Of a stretch of DNA of 64,000 bases, positions 49,563 through 57,555 are shown piece by piece (the stretch's first letter is position 1; every line of letters begins with the position of its first letter). Below the pieces are notes generated by a model. It saw nothing but the letters and a program-made list of their open reading frames with translations, did no database searches and was not told the DNA's origin. Source of the DNA: Micromonospora terminaliae (GTDB lineage: Bacteria > Actinomycetota > Actinomycetes > Mycobacteriales > Micromonosporaceae); assembly GCF_009671205.1 (NCBI RefSeq), contig NZ_CP045309.1, positions 2,666,001 to 2,730,000 on the forward strand, given 5' to 3'. Made by a program: the position numbers and the translations under genes.

Positions 49563-50915
49563 TCAGCCCGCGGCCTTGTCCAGCGCGGCGGTCGCCTCCT
49601 GCTGGGCCCGGGCCAGCGCGTCGGCCGGCTGCGCCTGCCCGGAGAGCACGCGGTTCACGGCGTCGGTCCACGCCTTGTCGAACTCGGCGCCGGCCGGGGA
49701 GGCGGGCATCGCGAACGCGGCGTCCTGGGCCTCGCGGATGGTGGCCACCGCGTCGTCGAAGCGCTTGTTGCCGGTCGGCTGGTACAGCTCGTCGAAGATC
49801 TTCTTGTCGGCGGCCGTGTTGCCGGTCCAGACGCCGGTGAACGGCAGGTTGGCCGCCTTGCGGGCCTCGGCTCGCGCCTTCGCGGCGGCGAACCAGGTGT
49901 CGGTGGCGGTCATCTGCTTGACGAAGGCGCAGGCCGCGTCCGGGTTCTTGGCGCCCTTGGTGATCACCCACGCCTGGCCGTTGGACATGCTCAGCGGCTT
50001 GCCCTGCCGGTCCACGAACGGCTTCACGACCAGCTCGGCCTTGGGGCTGTTCTTGGCGGCCTGGTTGAGGAACCACTCCTCCATGGGCCACGCCGCGATC
50101 TGGTTCTTGGCGAGGGGGTTCTGGGCGCCGAAGAAGTCGAAGGTGTCCCGGAACGACTTGAACTTGCCCCAGCCGCCCTGGTCCTGGATGAGCTTCACGC
50201 CGGTGGTCAGCGCCTCGACCACCTTCGGGTCGGCCAGGTTGGCCTTGGCGCCGTCCGCCGAGATCATCTCGGCGCCGTTGGCCCTGGCCCACATGGGCAG
50301 GAACTCGGGAATCTTCGGGTCGATGCCGATCCGGCTGAGCCGCCCGTTGGAGACCTTGGCCAGCTTGGCGTTGACCCCGGGCAGGCTCGCCCAGTCGGCG
50401 AGGTTGACGTCGTCGGCCGTCAGGCCGGCCTGCTTCAGCAGCGCCTCGTTGAGGTAGAGCACCCGCACGGTGGAGAACTCCGGGATGCCGTAGACCGTGC
50501 CGTCGAGCGTGACCTGGTCCTTGGCGGACTGCCGGTACTGCCCCAGGTCGATCCGCTGCTTCTCGACGCAGTCGGTGAGCGGCTGGATCGAGCCGCGCTT
50601 GGCGTACGTGCCGATGAGCTTGCGGTCCATGTACACGAGGTCCGGCGGGTTGCCCGAGGCGACCGCCGACAGGAACTGCTGCTCGTCGAAGGCGCCCTCG
50701 GTGATGTTCAGCTGGACGTCCGGGTGGTCCTTCTTGAAGGCGTCCACCCGCGTCTTGGCGATCTCGTCGGAGAGGCCGAAGCCCATGGTGCTCAGGGCGC
50801 CGCTGCCCTTGCCGCCGCCACCGCCGGAGTCACCCCCGCCGCCCACTCCGCCGCAGCCGCTGATCGCCAGGGTCAGCACCCCGGCCAACGCGGTCGCCCG
50901 CAGTCTCCGTGACAT
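49563..50915 (-). CDS. Second sugar ABC substrate-binding lipoprotein
   Basis: This 450-residue protein has a lipoprotein signal (RRLRATALAGVLTLAISGC, lipobox ISGC) and the family 1 binding-protein fold: FGLSDEIAKTRVDAFKKDHPDVQLNITEGAFDEQQFLSAVASGNPPDLVYM. A Gly/Ser-rich linker follows the lipid-modified Cys. ATG 50915 is used because GGGAGG precedes it; a TTG further upstream (50987) is unlikely. It delivers ligand to the two permeases downstream. Two perfect palindromes sit in its 5' leader. Confidence 0.9.
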   Translation of the reverse strand: MSRRLRATALAGVLTLAISGCGGVGGGGDSGGGGGKGSGALSTMGFGLSDEIAKTRVDAFKKDHPDVQLNITEGAFDEQQFLSAVASGNPPDLVYMDRKLIGTYAKRGSIQPLTDCVEKQRIDLGQYRQSAKDQVTLDGTVYGIPEFSTVRVLYLNEALLKQAGLTADDVNLADWASLPGVNAKLAKVSNGRLSRIGIDPKIPEFLPMWARANGAEMISADGAKANLADPKVVEALTTGVKLIQDQGGWGKFKSFRDTFDFFGAQNPLAKNQIAAWPMEEWFLNQAAKNSPKAELVVKPFVDRQGKPLSMSNGQAWVITKGAKNPDAACAFVKQMTATDTWFAAAKARAEARKAANLPFTGVWTGNTAADKKIFDELYQPTGNKRFDDAVATIREAQDAAFAMPASPAGAEFDKAWTDAVNRVLSGQAQPADALARAQQEATAALDKAAG

Positions 50916-50929
50916 GGCAACCTCCCGTA

Positions 50930-50957
50930 GTCGCGCGGGCCACCCTGCCCGCGCGAC
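50930..50957 (-). promoter_or_regulatory. 11-bp stem-loop in the 5' leader of the second sugar operon
   Basis: GTCGCGCGGGC (50930-50940) pairs perfectly with 50947-50957 across a six-base loop. It lies 14 bases upstream of the binding-protein start codon, so it could affect translation or transcript stability. Confidence 0.5.
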
Positions 50958-50962
50958 CTGCA

Positions 50963-51003
50963 CTTCTCCGGTTCGCCGAACGTTCAAACCCGGTTCGGAG
51001 AAG
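50963..51003. promoter_or_regulatory. Nested palindrome with GAACGTTC centre upstream of sugar operon 2 (candidate LacI-type operator)
   Basis: Outer arms CTTCTCCG (50963-50970) and CGGAGAAG (50996-51003) enclose a CG-centred palindrome GAACGTTC at 50978-50985. CG-centred 8-base symmetry is typical of LacI-family operators, and the site lies 48-88 bases before the binding-protein start. No LacI gene is adjacent. Confidence 0.5.
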
Positions 51004-51020
51004 TCGTCGGTCAGTCGATG

Positions 51021-52265
51021 TCAACCGCCCTCGGGAGGAGGCGCACCGGCGGTCGTCCGGCGCCGCCCCGACAGCCGCTCGACGGCGACCGCGGTGAGCA
51101 GGACCACGCCGAGCACGCCGAGCGCCGCGGCGGGCGGCAGCAGCACACCGAGCGGCAGCAGGAGCAGGACCAGCACGACCACGGCCCGCTGCGCCGGTGG
51201 CGCCGGCTGCCCGGTGAGCCGGAGGAAGAGCAGCCGGCCACCCAGGAAGAGCGCGGCACCCCCGTACAGGGCCACCGAGGCGGACCAGGTCGTCGTGGCG
51301 CCCTCGTCGTGCGCCTCGCCGTGGCCGCCGGCGACGAGGGCGAGCACCTGTTCGACACCGAGCGACAGGTAGATGACGCCGATGATCAGCAGCAGGTGGG
51401 TCTGGCTGTAGGCGTCCGAGGCGATCCGGTCCCGCCGCTCCCCCGTCGCCGTGGCCAGCACGCGGGCGGCGGCGGGTCCGGCCCGGTCGAAGTACAGCCA
51501 CCACAGGCAGGAGGTGACCGCGAAGCCGACCAGCGCCACACCGAGGACCGGCGGCCGGGTCACCGCCGAGGCGGCGCCCACCCCGGCGGCGACCAGCGAC
51601 TCACCGAGGGCGATGATCAGCACCAGGCCGTGCCGCTCGGTGAAGTGACTGGCGCTGCGCAGCGGCCAGGTGCCGCGCCGCGCGTAGGACAGGCGTTGCC
51701 CGCCGATCTCGACGACGAACGCCACCACCCACAGGACGGCGTGCGCGGTCCCGCTCAGCAGCGCGCCGAGCAGCAGCGGCACCCAGCCGGCGGCGCTGAC
51801 CGCCGCGAAGAACCGGATCCGCGGCCGCAGCCCGGGCACCCCGGCCGCCGCCCAGTAATAGAGCCCCAGGTGGACGACGCGGAGCAGCACATAGGCGAGG
51901 GCGACGAGCAGCGGCCCGTCCAGGCCCGGCCCGGACGTCCAGGCTTCGGGCATGGCCAGCGCGGCCACGAACAACGCCGCCATGGCGACCAGGAACCCGA
52001 GGCGGACCATGCCGACCTCGGCCCGCGTCTGGTTGCCCAACCAGGTGTACGAGGACCAGGCGATCCACAGCAGCACGAGCAGGATCAGCCCCTGGACCAT
52101 GGTGGCCGGGGTGGACTGCCGCCCGATCAGCGACATGATGCGGGTGAGCGCGAAGACGAAGACCAGGTCGAAGAAGATCTCGAACGGCGTGACCCGGCGC
52201 CCGGCCGGCGCGGGAGCGGGCGGGCGCGGCCACGACGGACGCCACCGTGTCCTGTCCCGCCCCAC
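51021..52265 (-). CDS. LtrA-family (low temperature requirement A) membrane protein
   Basis: This 414-residue protein matches the LtrA family: VTPFEIFFDLVFVFALTRIM at the first membrane helix, LLWIAWSSYTWLGNQT, SHFTERHGLVLIIALGESLVAAGVG and YFDRAG. There are about eleven hydrophobic segments. GTG 52265 is chosen for its GGAGGG site. LtrA was found in Listeria as a factor for growth at low temperature; its molecular role is unknown. The gene lies downstream of the sirtuin gene on the same strand, 98 bases away. Confidence 0.86.
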   Translation of the reverse strand: MGRDRTRWRPSWPRPPAPAPAGRRVTPFEIFFDLVFVFALTRIMSLIGRQSTPATMVQGLILLVLLWIAWSSYTWLGNQTRAEVGMVRLGFLVAMAALFVAALAMPEAWTSGPGLDGPLLVALAYVLLRVVHLGLYYWAAAGVPGLRPRIRFFAAVSAAGWVPLLLGALLSGTAHAVLWVVAFVVEIGGQRLSYARRGTWPLRSASHFTERHGLVLIIALGESLVAAGVGAASAVTRPPVLGVALVGFAVTSCLWWLYFDRAGPAAARVLATATGERRDRIASDAYSQTHLLLIIGVIYLSLGVEQVLALVAGGHGEAHDEGATTTWSASVALYGGAALFLGGRLLFLRLTGQPAPPAQRAVVVLVLLLLPLGVLLPPAAALGVLGVVLLTAVAVERLSGRRRTTAGAPPPEGG

Positions 52266-52363
52266 CTCGTCGCCCCTCCGCCGCCCCGACCGCTCGCCTC
52301 CGCCGACGGTAGGCGGCCCGGCGGGAGCGGTGCAGGGATTCCGGTGATCGGCGGGGCGCCCGG

Positions 52364-53146
52364 TCACACGTCCGCGGCGGCACCCCAGGCGGCCCGCACG
52401 AGGGCCGGGAGCACGCGGGCCGCCGGTCCGTGCAGGTTCACCGCGCACACCGCGTCCAGCGGCGTCTCCTCGGGGTTGACCTGGATCACGGTGCCGCCCC
52501 GGCGGGCCGCGACCTGCGGGATCTCGGCGGCCGGGTACACGAGGCCGGACGTGCCGACGGTGAGCAGCACGTCGCAGCGGTACGCCGCCTCGACGGCGGC
52601 CGCGAGGGCCGGCTCGGGCAGCGCCTCGCCGAACCACACCACCCCGGGCCGGACCGGCGCGGCGCAGTGCCCGCAGCGGGGCGGGTCGAGCCGCCGGCCC
52701 TCCTCCGGCTCGGCACCGGGTCCGGGCGCGGGCGCGGCGCAGGCCGAACAGCGCGGCGCGAACAGGCTGCCGTGCAGGTGGACCGTGCCGGCGGAGCCGG
52801 CCCGCTCGTGCAGGTCGTCGACGTTCTGGGTGACCACCACGGTGTCCGGCACCCGGGCGGCCATCGCCGCCACGGCCCGGTGCCCGGGGTTCGGCTCGGC
52901 GCGAGCGACGGCGGCGCGCCGCCACTCGTACCAGCCCCAGACCAGCGCGGGGTCGGCGCGGAACGCCTCCGGGGTCGCGAGGGACCGGGGGTCGAACCGT
53001 TCCCACAGGCCGGTGAGCGCGTCCCGGAAGGTGGGCACGCCGCTCTCGGCCGACATTCCGGCGCCGGTGAACACGACCAGCCGCCGCGCCCCCGCGAGCA
53101 CCTCCGCCGCGGGCGCCAGGTCCTCCCGCTCCCGCCGGCCGGTCAC
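52364..53146 (-). CDS. Sir2-family NAD-dependent protein deacylase
   Basis: This 260-residue sirtuin has GAGMSAESGVPTFRDALTGLW at the NAD site, TQNVDDLHERAGS with the catalytic His motif in VHLHGSLF, the zinc-binding Cys pairs CSAC and CGHC, and VWFGEALPEP and TVGTSGLVYPAAEIP. All functional residues are present. It would remove acetyl or longer acyl groups from lysines using NAD. The GTG at 53146 overlaps the stop of the DUF1905 gene by four bases. Confidence 0.92.
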   Translation of the reverse strand: MTGRREREDLAPAAEVLAGARRLVVFTGAGMSAESGVPTFRDALTGLWERFDPRSLATPEAFRADPALVWGWYEWRRAAVARAEPNPGHRAVAAMAARVPDTVVVTQNVDDLHERAGSAGTVHLHGSLFAPRCSACAAPAPGPGAEPEEGRRLDPPRCGHCAAPVRPGVVWFGEALPEPALAAAVEAAYRCDVLLTVGTSGLVYPAAEIPQVAARRGGTVIQVNPEETPLDAVCAVNLHGPAARVLPALVRAAWGAAADV

Positions 53147-53430
53147 CGGGTGAGGGTCAGGCGGACGTCGACCCGGTCGCCCAGCGCGATCCCCTCGGCC
53201 CGGCGGACCGCGGTCTTCACCGGCACGATGTAGCGCCCCTCCCAGGGCCAGAGCGACGTCTGCCAGCCGGTCCCGCCGATCCGCGCGGTCACCGGGATCA
53301 TCCCCCAGCCGTACGTGACCGACGCCGAGGCGGCCTCCAGCTCACCGCACAGCTCGTCGGGCACGGTGACGAAGTGCCAGGGCGCGGGCCCCCGCCAGAA
53401 CCACACCTCGCCGCTGAACTCCAGCTCCAC
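53143..53430 (-). CDS. DUF1905-family protein
   Basis: This 95-residue protein shows the DUF1905 pattern: GEVWFWRGPAPWHFVTVPDELCGELEA, GWGMIPVTARIGGTGWQTSLWPWEGRYIVPVKTAVRRAEGIALGDRVDVRL. It is a small beta-rich fold of unknown role. It overlaps the sirtuin gene (GTGA), so translation is coupled and the protein may be functionally linked to acyl-lysine metabolism, though that is an inference. Confidence 0.85.
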   Translation of the reverse strand: MELEFSGEVWFWRGPAPWHFVTVPDELCGELEAASASVTYGWGMIPVTARIGGTGWQTSLWPWEGRYIVPVKTAVRRAEGIALGDRVDVRLTLTR

Positions 53431-53519
53431 CCGCTCAGGATAGGCGTCGATCCCGTCCGGCCCGCAACAGCCGCAGGCCGACCAGCACCGTCCACACCAG
53501 CGGGGGGAACACCGCCAGG

Positions 53520-53801
53520 GTGCACGACGGGGCCCAGCCGCGGCTCAACCCCGGCGTGGTGCGGCACCTGCTGCGCCGTCCCCGGGATCCCCTGGCGGCC
53601 CTGTCACCGCGGGAGCGGGAGGTGCTCGCGCTGGTCGCCGAGGGCCACTCCAACGCGGCGATCGCGGCGCGGCTGCACGTCACCGAGGCGGCGGTCGGCA
53701 AGCACGTGGGGAACATCCTCACGAAACTGGACCTGCCGCCCGCCGAGGACACCAACCGCCGGGTGCTGGCCGTGCTCGCCTACCTGCGCGCCGGCGCCTA
53801 G
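53520..53801 (+). pseudogene. Receiver-less LuxR-type fragment of a NarL response regulator
   Basis: This frame of 93 residues encodes only the linker and DNA-binding domain of a response regulator: NPGVVRHLLRRPRDPLAALSPREREVLALVAEGHSNAAIAARLHVTEAAVGKHVGNILTKL. The receiver domain (about 120 residues) is absent upstream, where the sequence instead reads on the opposite strand like a membrane-protein tail (VFPPLVWTVLVGLRLL). The intact helix-turn-helix could still bind DNA, so it may be a functional orphan regulator or a remnant. It ends by overlapping the thioesterase gene stop by four bases. Confidence 0.6.
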
Positions 53802-54220
53802 AGGTTCATCGGCGCGGGGTCGGTGGCCAGCTCCCGGAACCGCACGCGCGGGTCGGGCACCAGCCGCCGCGAGGCCAGGTCGAGCAGGCCGCCCACCCCG
53901 GTGATCGTGGCGACCGGGGTCCCGTCCGGACGGGTGAGGTCCTGCACGATCTCGAAGGTCTTCCCCTCGCCCCAGCGGAACTCGCAGGACACGTCCACCT
54001 CGTCGCCGCCGCGCAGCTCCCGCAGGTAGCGCAGGGTCACCTCCAGGGCCACCGGCCCCACCCCGCCGGCGAGGAGCCGGTCCTGCCGGATGCCGGCGGC
54101 GCGCAGGCACTCCCAGCGGGCGTGCTCGGCGTACTGGAGGTAGACGGCCTGGTTCAGGTGGCCCTGGGTGTCGAGTTCGTAGCCGCGGACGGTGACGCGC
54201 ACCCGGAACGGATCTCCCAT
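53798..54220 (-). CDS. Acyl-CoA thioesterase, hot-dog fold (4HBT)
   Basis: This 140-residue protein has the 4-hydroxybenzoyl-CoA thioesterase pattern: VTVRGYELDTQGHLNQAVYLQYAEHARWECLRAAG with the catalytic Asp (ELDTQGHLN), and EVDVSCEFRWGEGKTFEIVQDLTRPDGTPVATITGVGGL. The family hydrolyses acyl-CoA or acyl-ACP thioesters. Its ATG at 54220 follows GGAGAT on the minus strand. It is convergent and slightly overlapping with the LuxR fragment. Confidence 0.86.
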   Translation of the reverse strand: MGDPFRVRVTVRGYELDTQGHLNQAVYLQYAEHARWECLRAAGIRQDRLLAGGVGPVALEVTLRYLRELRGGDEVDVSCEFRWGEGKTFEIVQDLTRPDGTPVATITGVGGLLDLASRRLVPDPRVRFRELATDPAPMNL

Positions 54221-54247
54221 GGGTCGAGCCTAGTCACCGGTACGACA

Positions 54248-55042
54248 TCACCCGGCGGTCTCGTCGGGCCGCCCGAGCTGCGCGACGTGGGTCGGGTCGA
54301 GGACCCGGGAGAGGAACGCGCGGGTCCGCTCGTGCCGCGGCGCGCCCAGCACCTCCTCCGGCGGCCCCTGCTCGACCACCACGCCCCCGTCCATGAAGAC
54401 CACCCGGTCGGCGACGTCCCGGGCGAACGCCATCTCGTGGGTAACCACCATCATGGTCATGCCGTCCTCGGCCAGCTTGCGCATGACGGTGAGGACGTCG
54501 CCGACCAACTCGGGGTCGAGCGCGGAGGTCGGCTCGTCGAAGAGCATCAGCTCGGGGTCCATGGACAGCGACCGGGCGATGGCGACCCGCTGCTGCTGCC
54601 CGCCGGAGAGCTGGGCCGGGAACGCGCCGGCCTTGTCGCTCAGGCCGACCCGGTCCAGGTTGGCCCGCGCGACCCGCTCGGCCTCGGCGCGGCCGCGCCG
54701 CAGCACCCGGCGCTGGGCGATGGTGAGGTTGTCCAGCACGGTCAGATGCGGGAACAGGTTGAACGACTGGAAGACCATGCCGATGCCGCGGCGTACCGCG
54801 TCGATCTCGACGTCCGGGTCGGTCATCTCGGTGCCGTTGACCCAGATCTTGCCGGCGGTCGGCTCCTCCAGCAGGTTCACGCAGCGCAGCAGCGTCGACT
54901 TGCCGGACCCGGACGGCCCGATGACGCAGACCACCTCGCCGTGGCCGACCTCGAAGTCGATGCCCTTGAGCACCTCGAGCGGCCCGAAGGACTTGTGCAG
55001 GTCGCGGATCTCGACGGCGGGCTGGGACGGGCTGGTCGTCAT
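54248..55042 (-). CDS. Polar amino acid ABC transporter ATPase (GlnQ-like)
   Basis: This 264-residue ATPase has Walker A ([15 protein letters not shown]), signature [15 protein letters not shown], Walker B ([14 protein letters not shown]) and the H-loop ([14 protein letters not shown]). The [12 protein letters not shown] stretch is typical of amino acid importers of the GlnQ type. It begins four bases after the permease gene and serves the permease and binding protein of the same operon. Confidence 0.92.
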   Translation of the reverse strand: MTTSPSQPAVEIRDLHKSFGPLEVLKGIDFEVGHGEVVCVIGPSGSGKSTLLRCVNLLEEPTAGKIWVNGTEMTDPDVEIDAVRRGIGMVFQSFNLFPHLTVLDNLTIAQRRVLRRGRAEAERVARANLDRVGLSDKAGAFPAQLSGGQQQRVAIARSLSMDPELMLFDEPTSALDPELVGDVLTVMRKLAEDGMTMMVVTHEMAFARDVADRVVFMDGGVVVEQGPPEEVLGAPRHERTRAFLSRVLDPTHVAQLGRPDETAG

Positions 55043-55046
55043 GGGG

Positions 55047-55841
55047 TCACCGGGCCTTGGCGTAGCGGAGTTCGAGGCGGCGTACCACCTGCGAGAGCGG
55101 CAGGGTGATGATCAGGTAGGTGAGCCCGGCCACCAGCAGCGGAGTGGCGTTCACCCGGTCGTTCAGCGTGTCCCGGCCGAACTTCGTGACCTCGATGGTC
55201 TGCGCCGTCACGCCGAGCACGTAGGCGAGCGACGAGTCCTTGGTGAGCAGGATCAGCTCGTTGGTCAGCGGCGGGATCACGATGCGGAACGCCTGCGGGA
55301 TGACGATCGTGCGCATCGCCGTGAAGTGCGACATGCCGAGGGTGCGCGCCGCCTCCATCTGCCCCTTCGGCACGGCCTGGATGCCGGCCCGGATGGTCTC
55401 GGCCATGTACGCGGCGGCGGTCAGCCCGAGGCCGATGGCGATCGACCCGAACACGCCGCCCGGGATCTCCCGCTCGGGGAAGGCGATGGGGATGCCGTAG
55501 CCGACGAGGAACAGCACCAGCAGCGCGGGCAGGCCCCGGAACAGCTCGATGTAGGCCGTGGCCACCCACCGGTACGGCGCGACCCGGGACAGCCGCATGA
55601 GCGCCAGGACGGTGCCGAAGACCAGGCCGAACGCGAACGCGCCGAGGGTGTAGAGGATCGTGTTGCGCAGCGCGACGGTGATGATCGTCGGGAACATCGA
55701 CTCGATGATGTCGACGCGGAAGAACGCCTCCCGCAGGCGGCCCCAGTCCGCCGCGAAGATCACCACGGCGATGACGGCCACGAAGGCCAGGTACTGGAGC
55801 CAGAGGGACAGCCGCTCTCGCTGGCGGCGTCGCAGCTTCAC
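55047..55841 (-). CDS. Polar amino acid ABC transporter permease
   Basis: This 264-residue permease has a basic N-terminus ([12 protein letters not shown]) followed by five or so membrane helices with the HisM/GlnP pattern: [38 protein letters not shown] and [34 protein letters not shown] (the loop docked by the ATPase). GTG 55841 is the start. It lies between the binding-protein gene and the ATPase gene, with a strong hairpin separating it from the binding-protein gene. Confidence 0.91.
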   Translation of the reverse strand: MKLRRRQRERLSLWLQYLAFVAVIAVVIFAADWGRLREAFFRVDIIESMFPTIITVALRNTILYTLGAFAFGLVFGTVLALMRLSRVAPYRWVATAYIELFRGLPALLVLFLVGYGIPIAFPEREIPGGVFGSIAIGLGLTAAAYMAETIRAGIQAVPKGQMEAARTLGMSHFTAMRTIVIPQAFRIVIPPLTNELILLTKDSSLAYVLGVTAQTIEVTKFGRDTLNDRVNATPLLVAGLTYLIITLPLSQVVRRLELRYAKAR

Positions 55842-55880
55842 GTTCGAGCGCTCCTTGGACGGTGCGGAGGGGTGCCGGCG

Positions 55881-55907
55881 CGGAGGGCGCGCGGGGCGCG
55901 CCCTCCG
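55881..55907 (-). terminator. 11-bp stem-loop between binding-protein and permease genes
   Basis: CGGAGGGCGCG (55881-55891) pairs perfectly with 55897-55907, five-base loop. In such operons a hairpin here usually stops part of the transcripts and protects the binding-protein mRNA, so that the binding protein is made in excess. Confidence 0.65.
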
Positions 55908-55920
55908 TCCGGGTGGTGGC

Positions 55921-56739
55921 TCAGGCGTTCGGCTTCTTGCCGATCCACTTCTCGTAGATCGTGTCGTAGGTGCCGTCCTGCTTCGCCTTGGCGAGCACGT
56001 CGTTGATCTTCTTGAGCAGCTCCGGGTTGCCGTCCTTCTTCACCGAGAAGCCGTACTGCTCACCGGTGTCGAACTCGGCGGTCACCTCGAACCCGCCCTG
56101 GTGCTCCTTGATGTACTCGGTCCAGACCGGCAGGTCGTTGATGGCGGCCTCGACCTGGCCGTTGGCGAGGGCCTGCTGCTCGGCGGCGAGGTCCTCGAAC
56201 TCGACGAGCTGGAGGCCCTTCTCGTCGGCGAGCTTCTTGGCGTAGTCGCGGCCGGTGGTCGCGGCCTGGACGCCGACCTTCTTGCCCCGCAGGTCGTCGA
56301 GCGACTTGTACGGCTTGCCGGTCTTGACGAGCATCGCCTGGGTCGCGTCGAAGTAGGGGTCGGAGAAGTTCATGACCTTCTGCCGTTCCTCGGTGATGGT
56401 CATGCCGGCGGCGGCCGCGTCGCACTTGCCGGTGTTCAGGTCCTGGCCGGACTTGATCCCCTCGAACGGCGTGTCGACGATCGTCTGCTCGACGCCCAGG
56501 TCCTTGGCGACCAGGTCCATCACGTCGACGTCGAACCCGACCACCTTGCCGCTCGCGTCCTTCGACTGGAACGGCGCGTACGGCAGGTGGGTGCAGACGG
56601 TGAGCTTGCCCTTCTGGACGAGCTTGACGCCGCTCGCCTGGGTCTCGCCGTCCTCCTTCTTGGCGCATCCCGCGCTCGCCGCGAGAGCGGCGATCGCCAC
56701 GACGACGCCGACCCTGCGGACTGCGCTCTGGAACGTCAC
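55921..56739 (-). CDS. Amino acid ABC transporter substrate-binding lipoprotein
   Basis: This 272-residue protein has a lipoprotein signal (VGVVVAIAALAASAGC, lipobox SAGC) and a family 3 (SBP_bac_3) binding domain: GKLTVCTHLPYAPFQSKDASGKVVGFDVDVMDLVAKDLG, AAGMTITEERQKVMNFSDPYFDATQAMLV and YKSLDDLRGKKVGVQAATTGRDYA. The GTG at 56739 has GGAGGGA eight bases upstream. It binds an amino acid outside the cell and hands it to the permease encoded next. It diverges from a TetR gene 216 bases away. Confidence 0.92.
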   Translation of the reverse strand: MTFQSAVRRVGVVVAIAALAASAGCAKKEDGETQASGVKLVQKGKLTVCTHLPYAPFQSKDASGKVVGFDVDVMDLVAKDLGVEQTIVDTPFEGIKSGQDLNTGKCDAAAAGMTITEERQKVMNFSDPYFDATQAMLVKTGKPYKSLDDLRGKKVGVQAATTGRDYAKKLADEKGLQLVEFEDLAAEQQALANGQVEAAINDLPVWTEYIKEHQGGFEVTAEFDTGEQYGFSVKKDGNPELLKKINDVLAKAKQDGTYDTIYEKWIGKKPNA

Positions 56740-56773
56740 GGCAGTGTCCCTCCGTTCGACCCTGGTATGACAG

Positions 56774-56787
56774 CCAGCCAGGGCTGG
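56774..56787. promoter_or_regulatory. Inverted repeat CCAGCC-AG-GGCTGG upstream of amino acid ABC operon
   Basis: Perfect six-base arms separated by two bases lie 35 bases upstream of the binding-protein start, in the 216-base intergenic space shared with the divergent TetR gene. Nothing further was seen in this space except weak TGAACC/GGTTCA half sites near 56885 and 56943. Confidence 0.35.
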
Positions 56788-56955
56788 TGCAAAGACGATG
56801 TGACAGGGGACGCTACCCGATCGGTGCGGGCCTACCAAGATCACCGCGGGCGGCCGCACCCAAGCTGTGACCGATTCCGTCGAGTGAACCCGGCACTCGG
56901 GCACGCAACCGGACGGACCTTGCGGGCAAGGACTGAATGCTGGTTCACTTCTTGC

Positions 56956-57555
56956 GTGGCGTACCGGAGCACCGAGCGGGTGAAGGCCCGGCTGAGCGCC
57001 TCCCGTGAGCGGATCATCGCGGCCGCGCTGGAGATCATGGCCGGCCACGGCTACGCGGGCTGCTCGGTCGCGGCCGTCGCCGAGCGCGCCGGCGTCGCGA
57101 CGGGCACCGTCTACCGCCACTTCCCCACCAAGGCCGACCTCTTCGCCGAGGTGTTCCGCACCGCCTCGCAGCGGGAGGTGGACGCCGTGGCGCGGGCCGC
57201 GGCGCAGCGGGCCACCGCCGCCGCGCAGATGTCGGCCGTCGTCGAGACGTTCGCGGGCCGCGCCCTGCAGTCCCCCCGGCTGGCGTACGCGCTGCTCGCC
57301 GAGCCGGTCGACCCGGCGGTCGACGCCGAGCGGCTCACCTTCCGCCGCGCCTACGCCGACCTGATCGCCGGTCACGTGGCGGCGGGGGTGGCGAGCGGCG
57401 AACTGCCCGCGCAGGATCCCGACCTGACCGCGACCGCGCTGGTCGGTGCCCTCGCCGAGGCCATGGTCGGCCCGCTGGCCGCCGGCGTCGCGGGCCCCGG
57501 CACCATCCCCGACCTGACCAGGTTCATCCACCGCGCGCTGGGAGTTTCGCCGTGA
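56956..57555 (+). CDS. TetR-family regulator coupled to acyl-CoA dehydrogenase
   Basis: This 199-residue repressor has a TetR helix-turn-helix (ASRERIIAAALEIMAGHGYAGCSVAAVAERAGVATGTVYRHFPTKADLFAEVF) and a helical ligand-binding half. The GTG at 56956 keeps the family-typical N-terminus. It overlaps the following acyl-CoA dehydrogenase gene by GTGA, so it is probably autoregulated with it, and may respond to an acyl-CoA. The divergent amino acid operon may also be affected. Confidence 0.9.
   Translation: MAYRSTERVKARLSASRERIIAAALEIMAGHGYAGCSVAAVAERAGVATGTVYRHFPTKADLFAEVFRTASQREVDAVARAAAQRATAAAQMSAVVETFAGRALQSPRLAYALLAEPVDPAVDAERLTFRRAYADLIAGHVAAGVASGELPAQDPDLTATALVGALAEAMVGPLAAGVAGPGTIPDLTRFIHRALGVSP

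Noticed and set aside
53520..53801. A complete response regulator
   Set aside because: The whole receiver domain is missing and cannot be recovered in any frame upstream.
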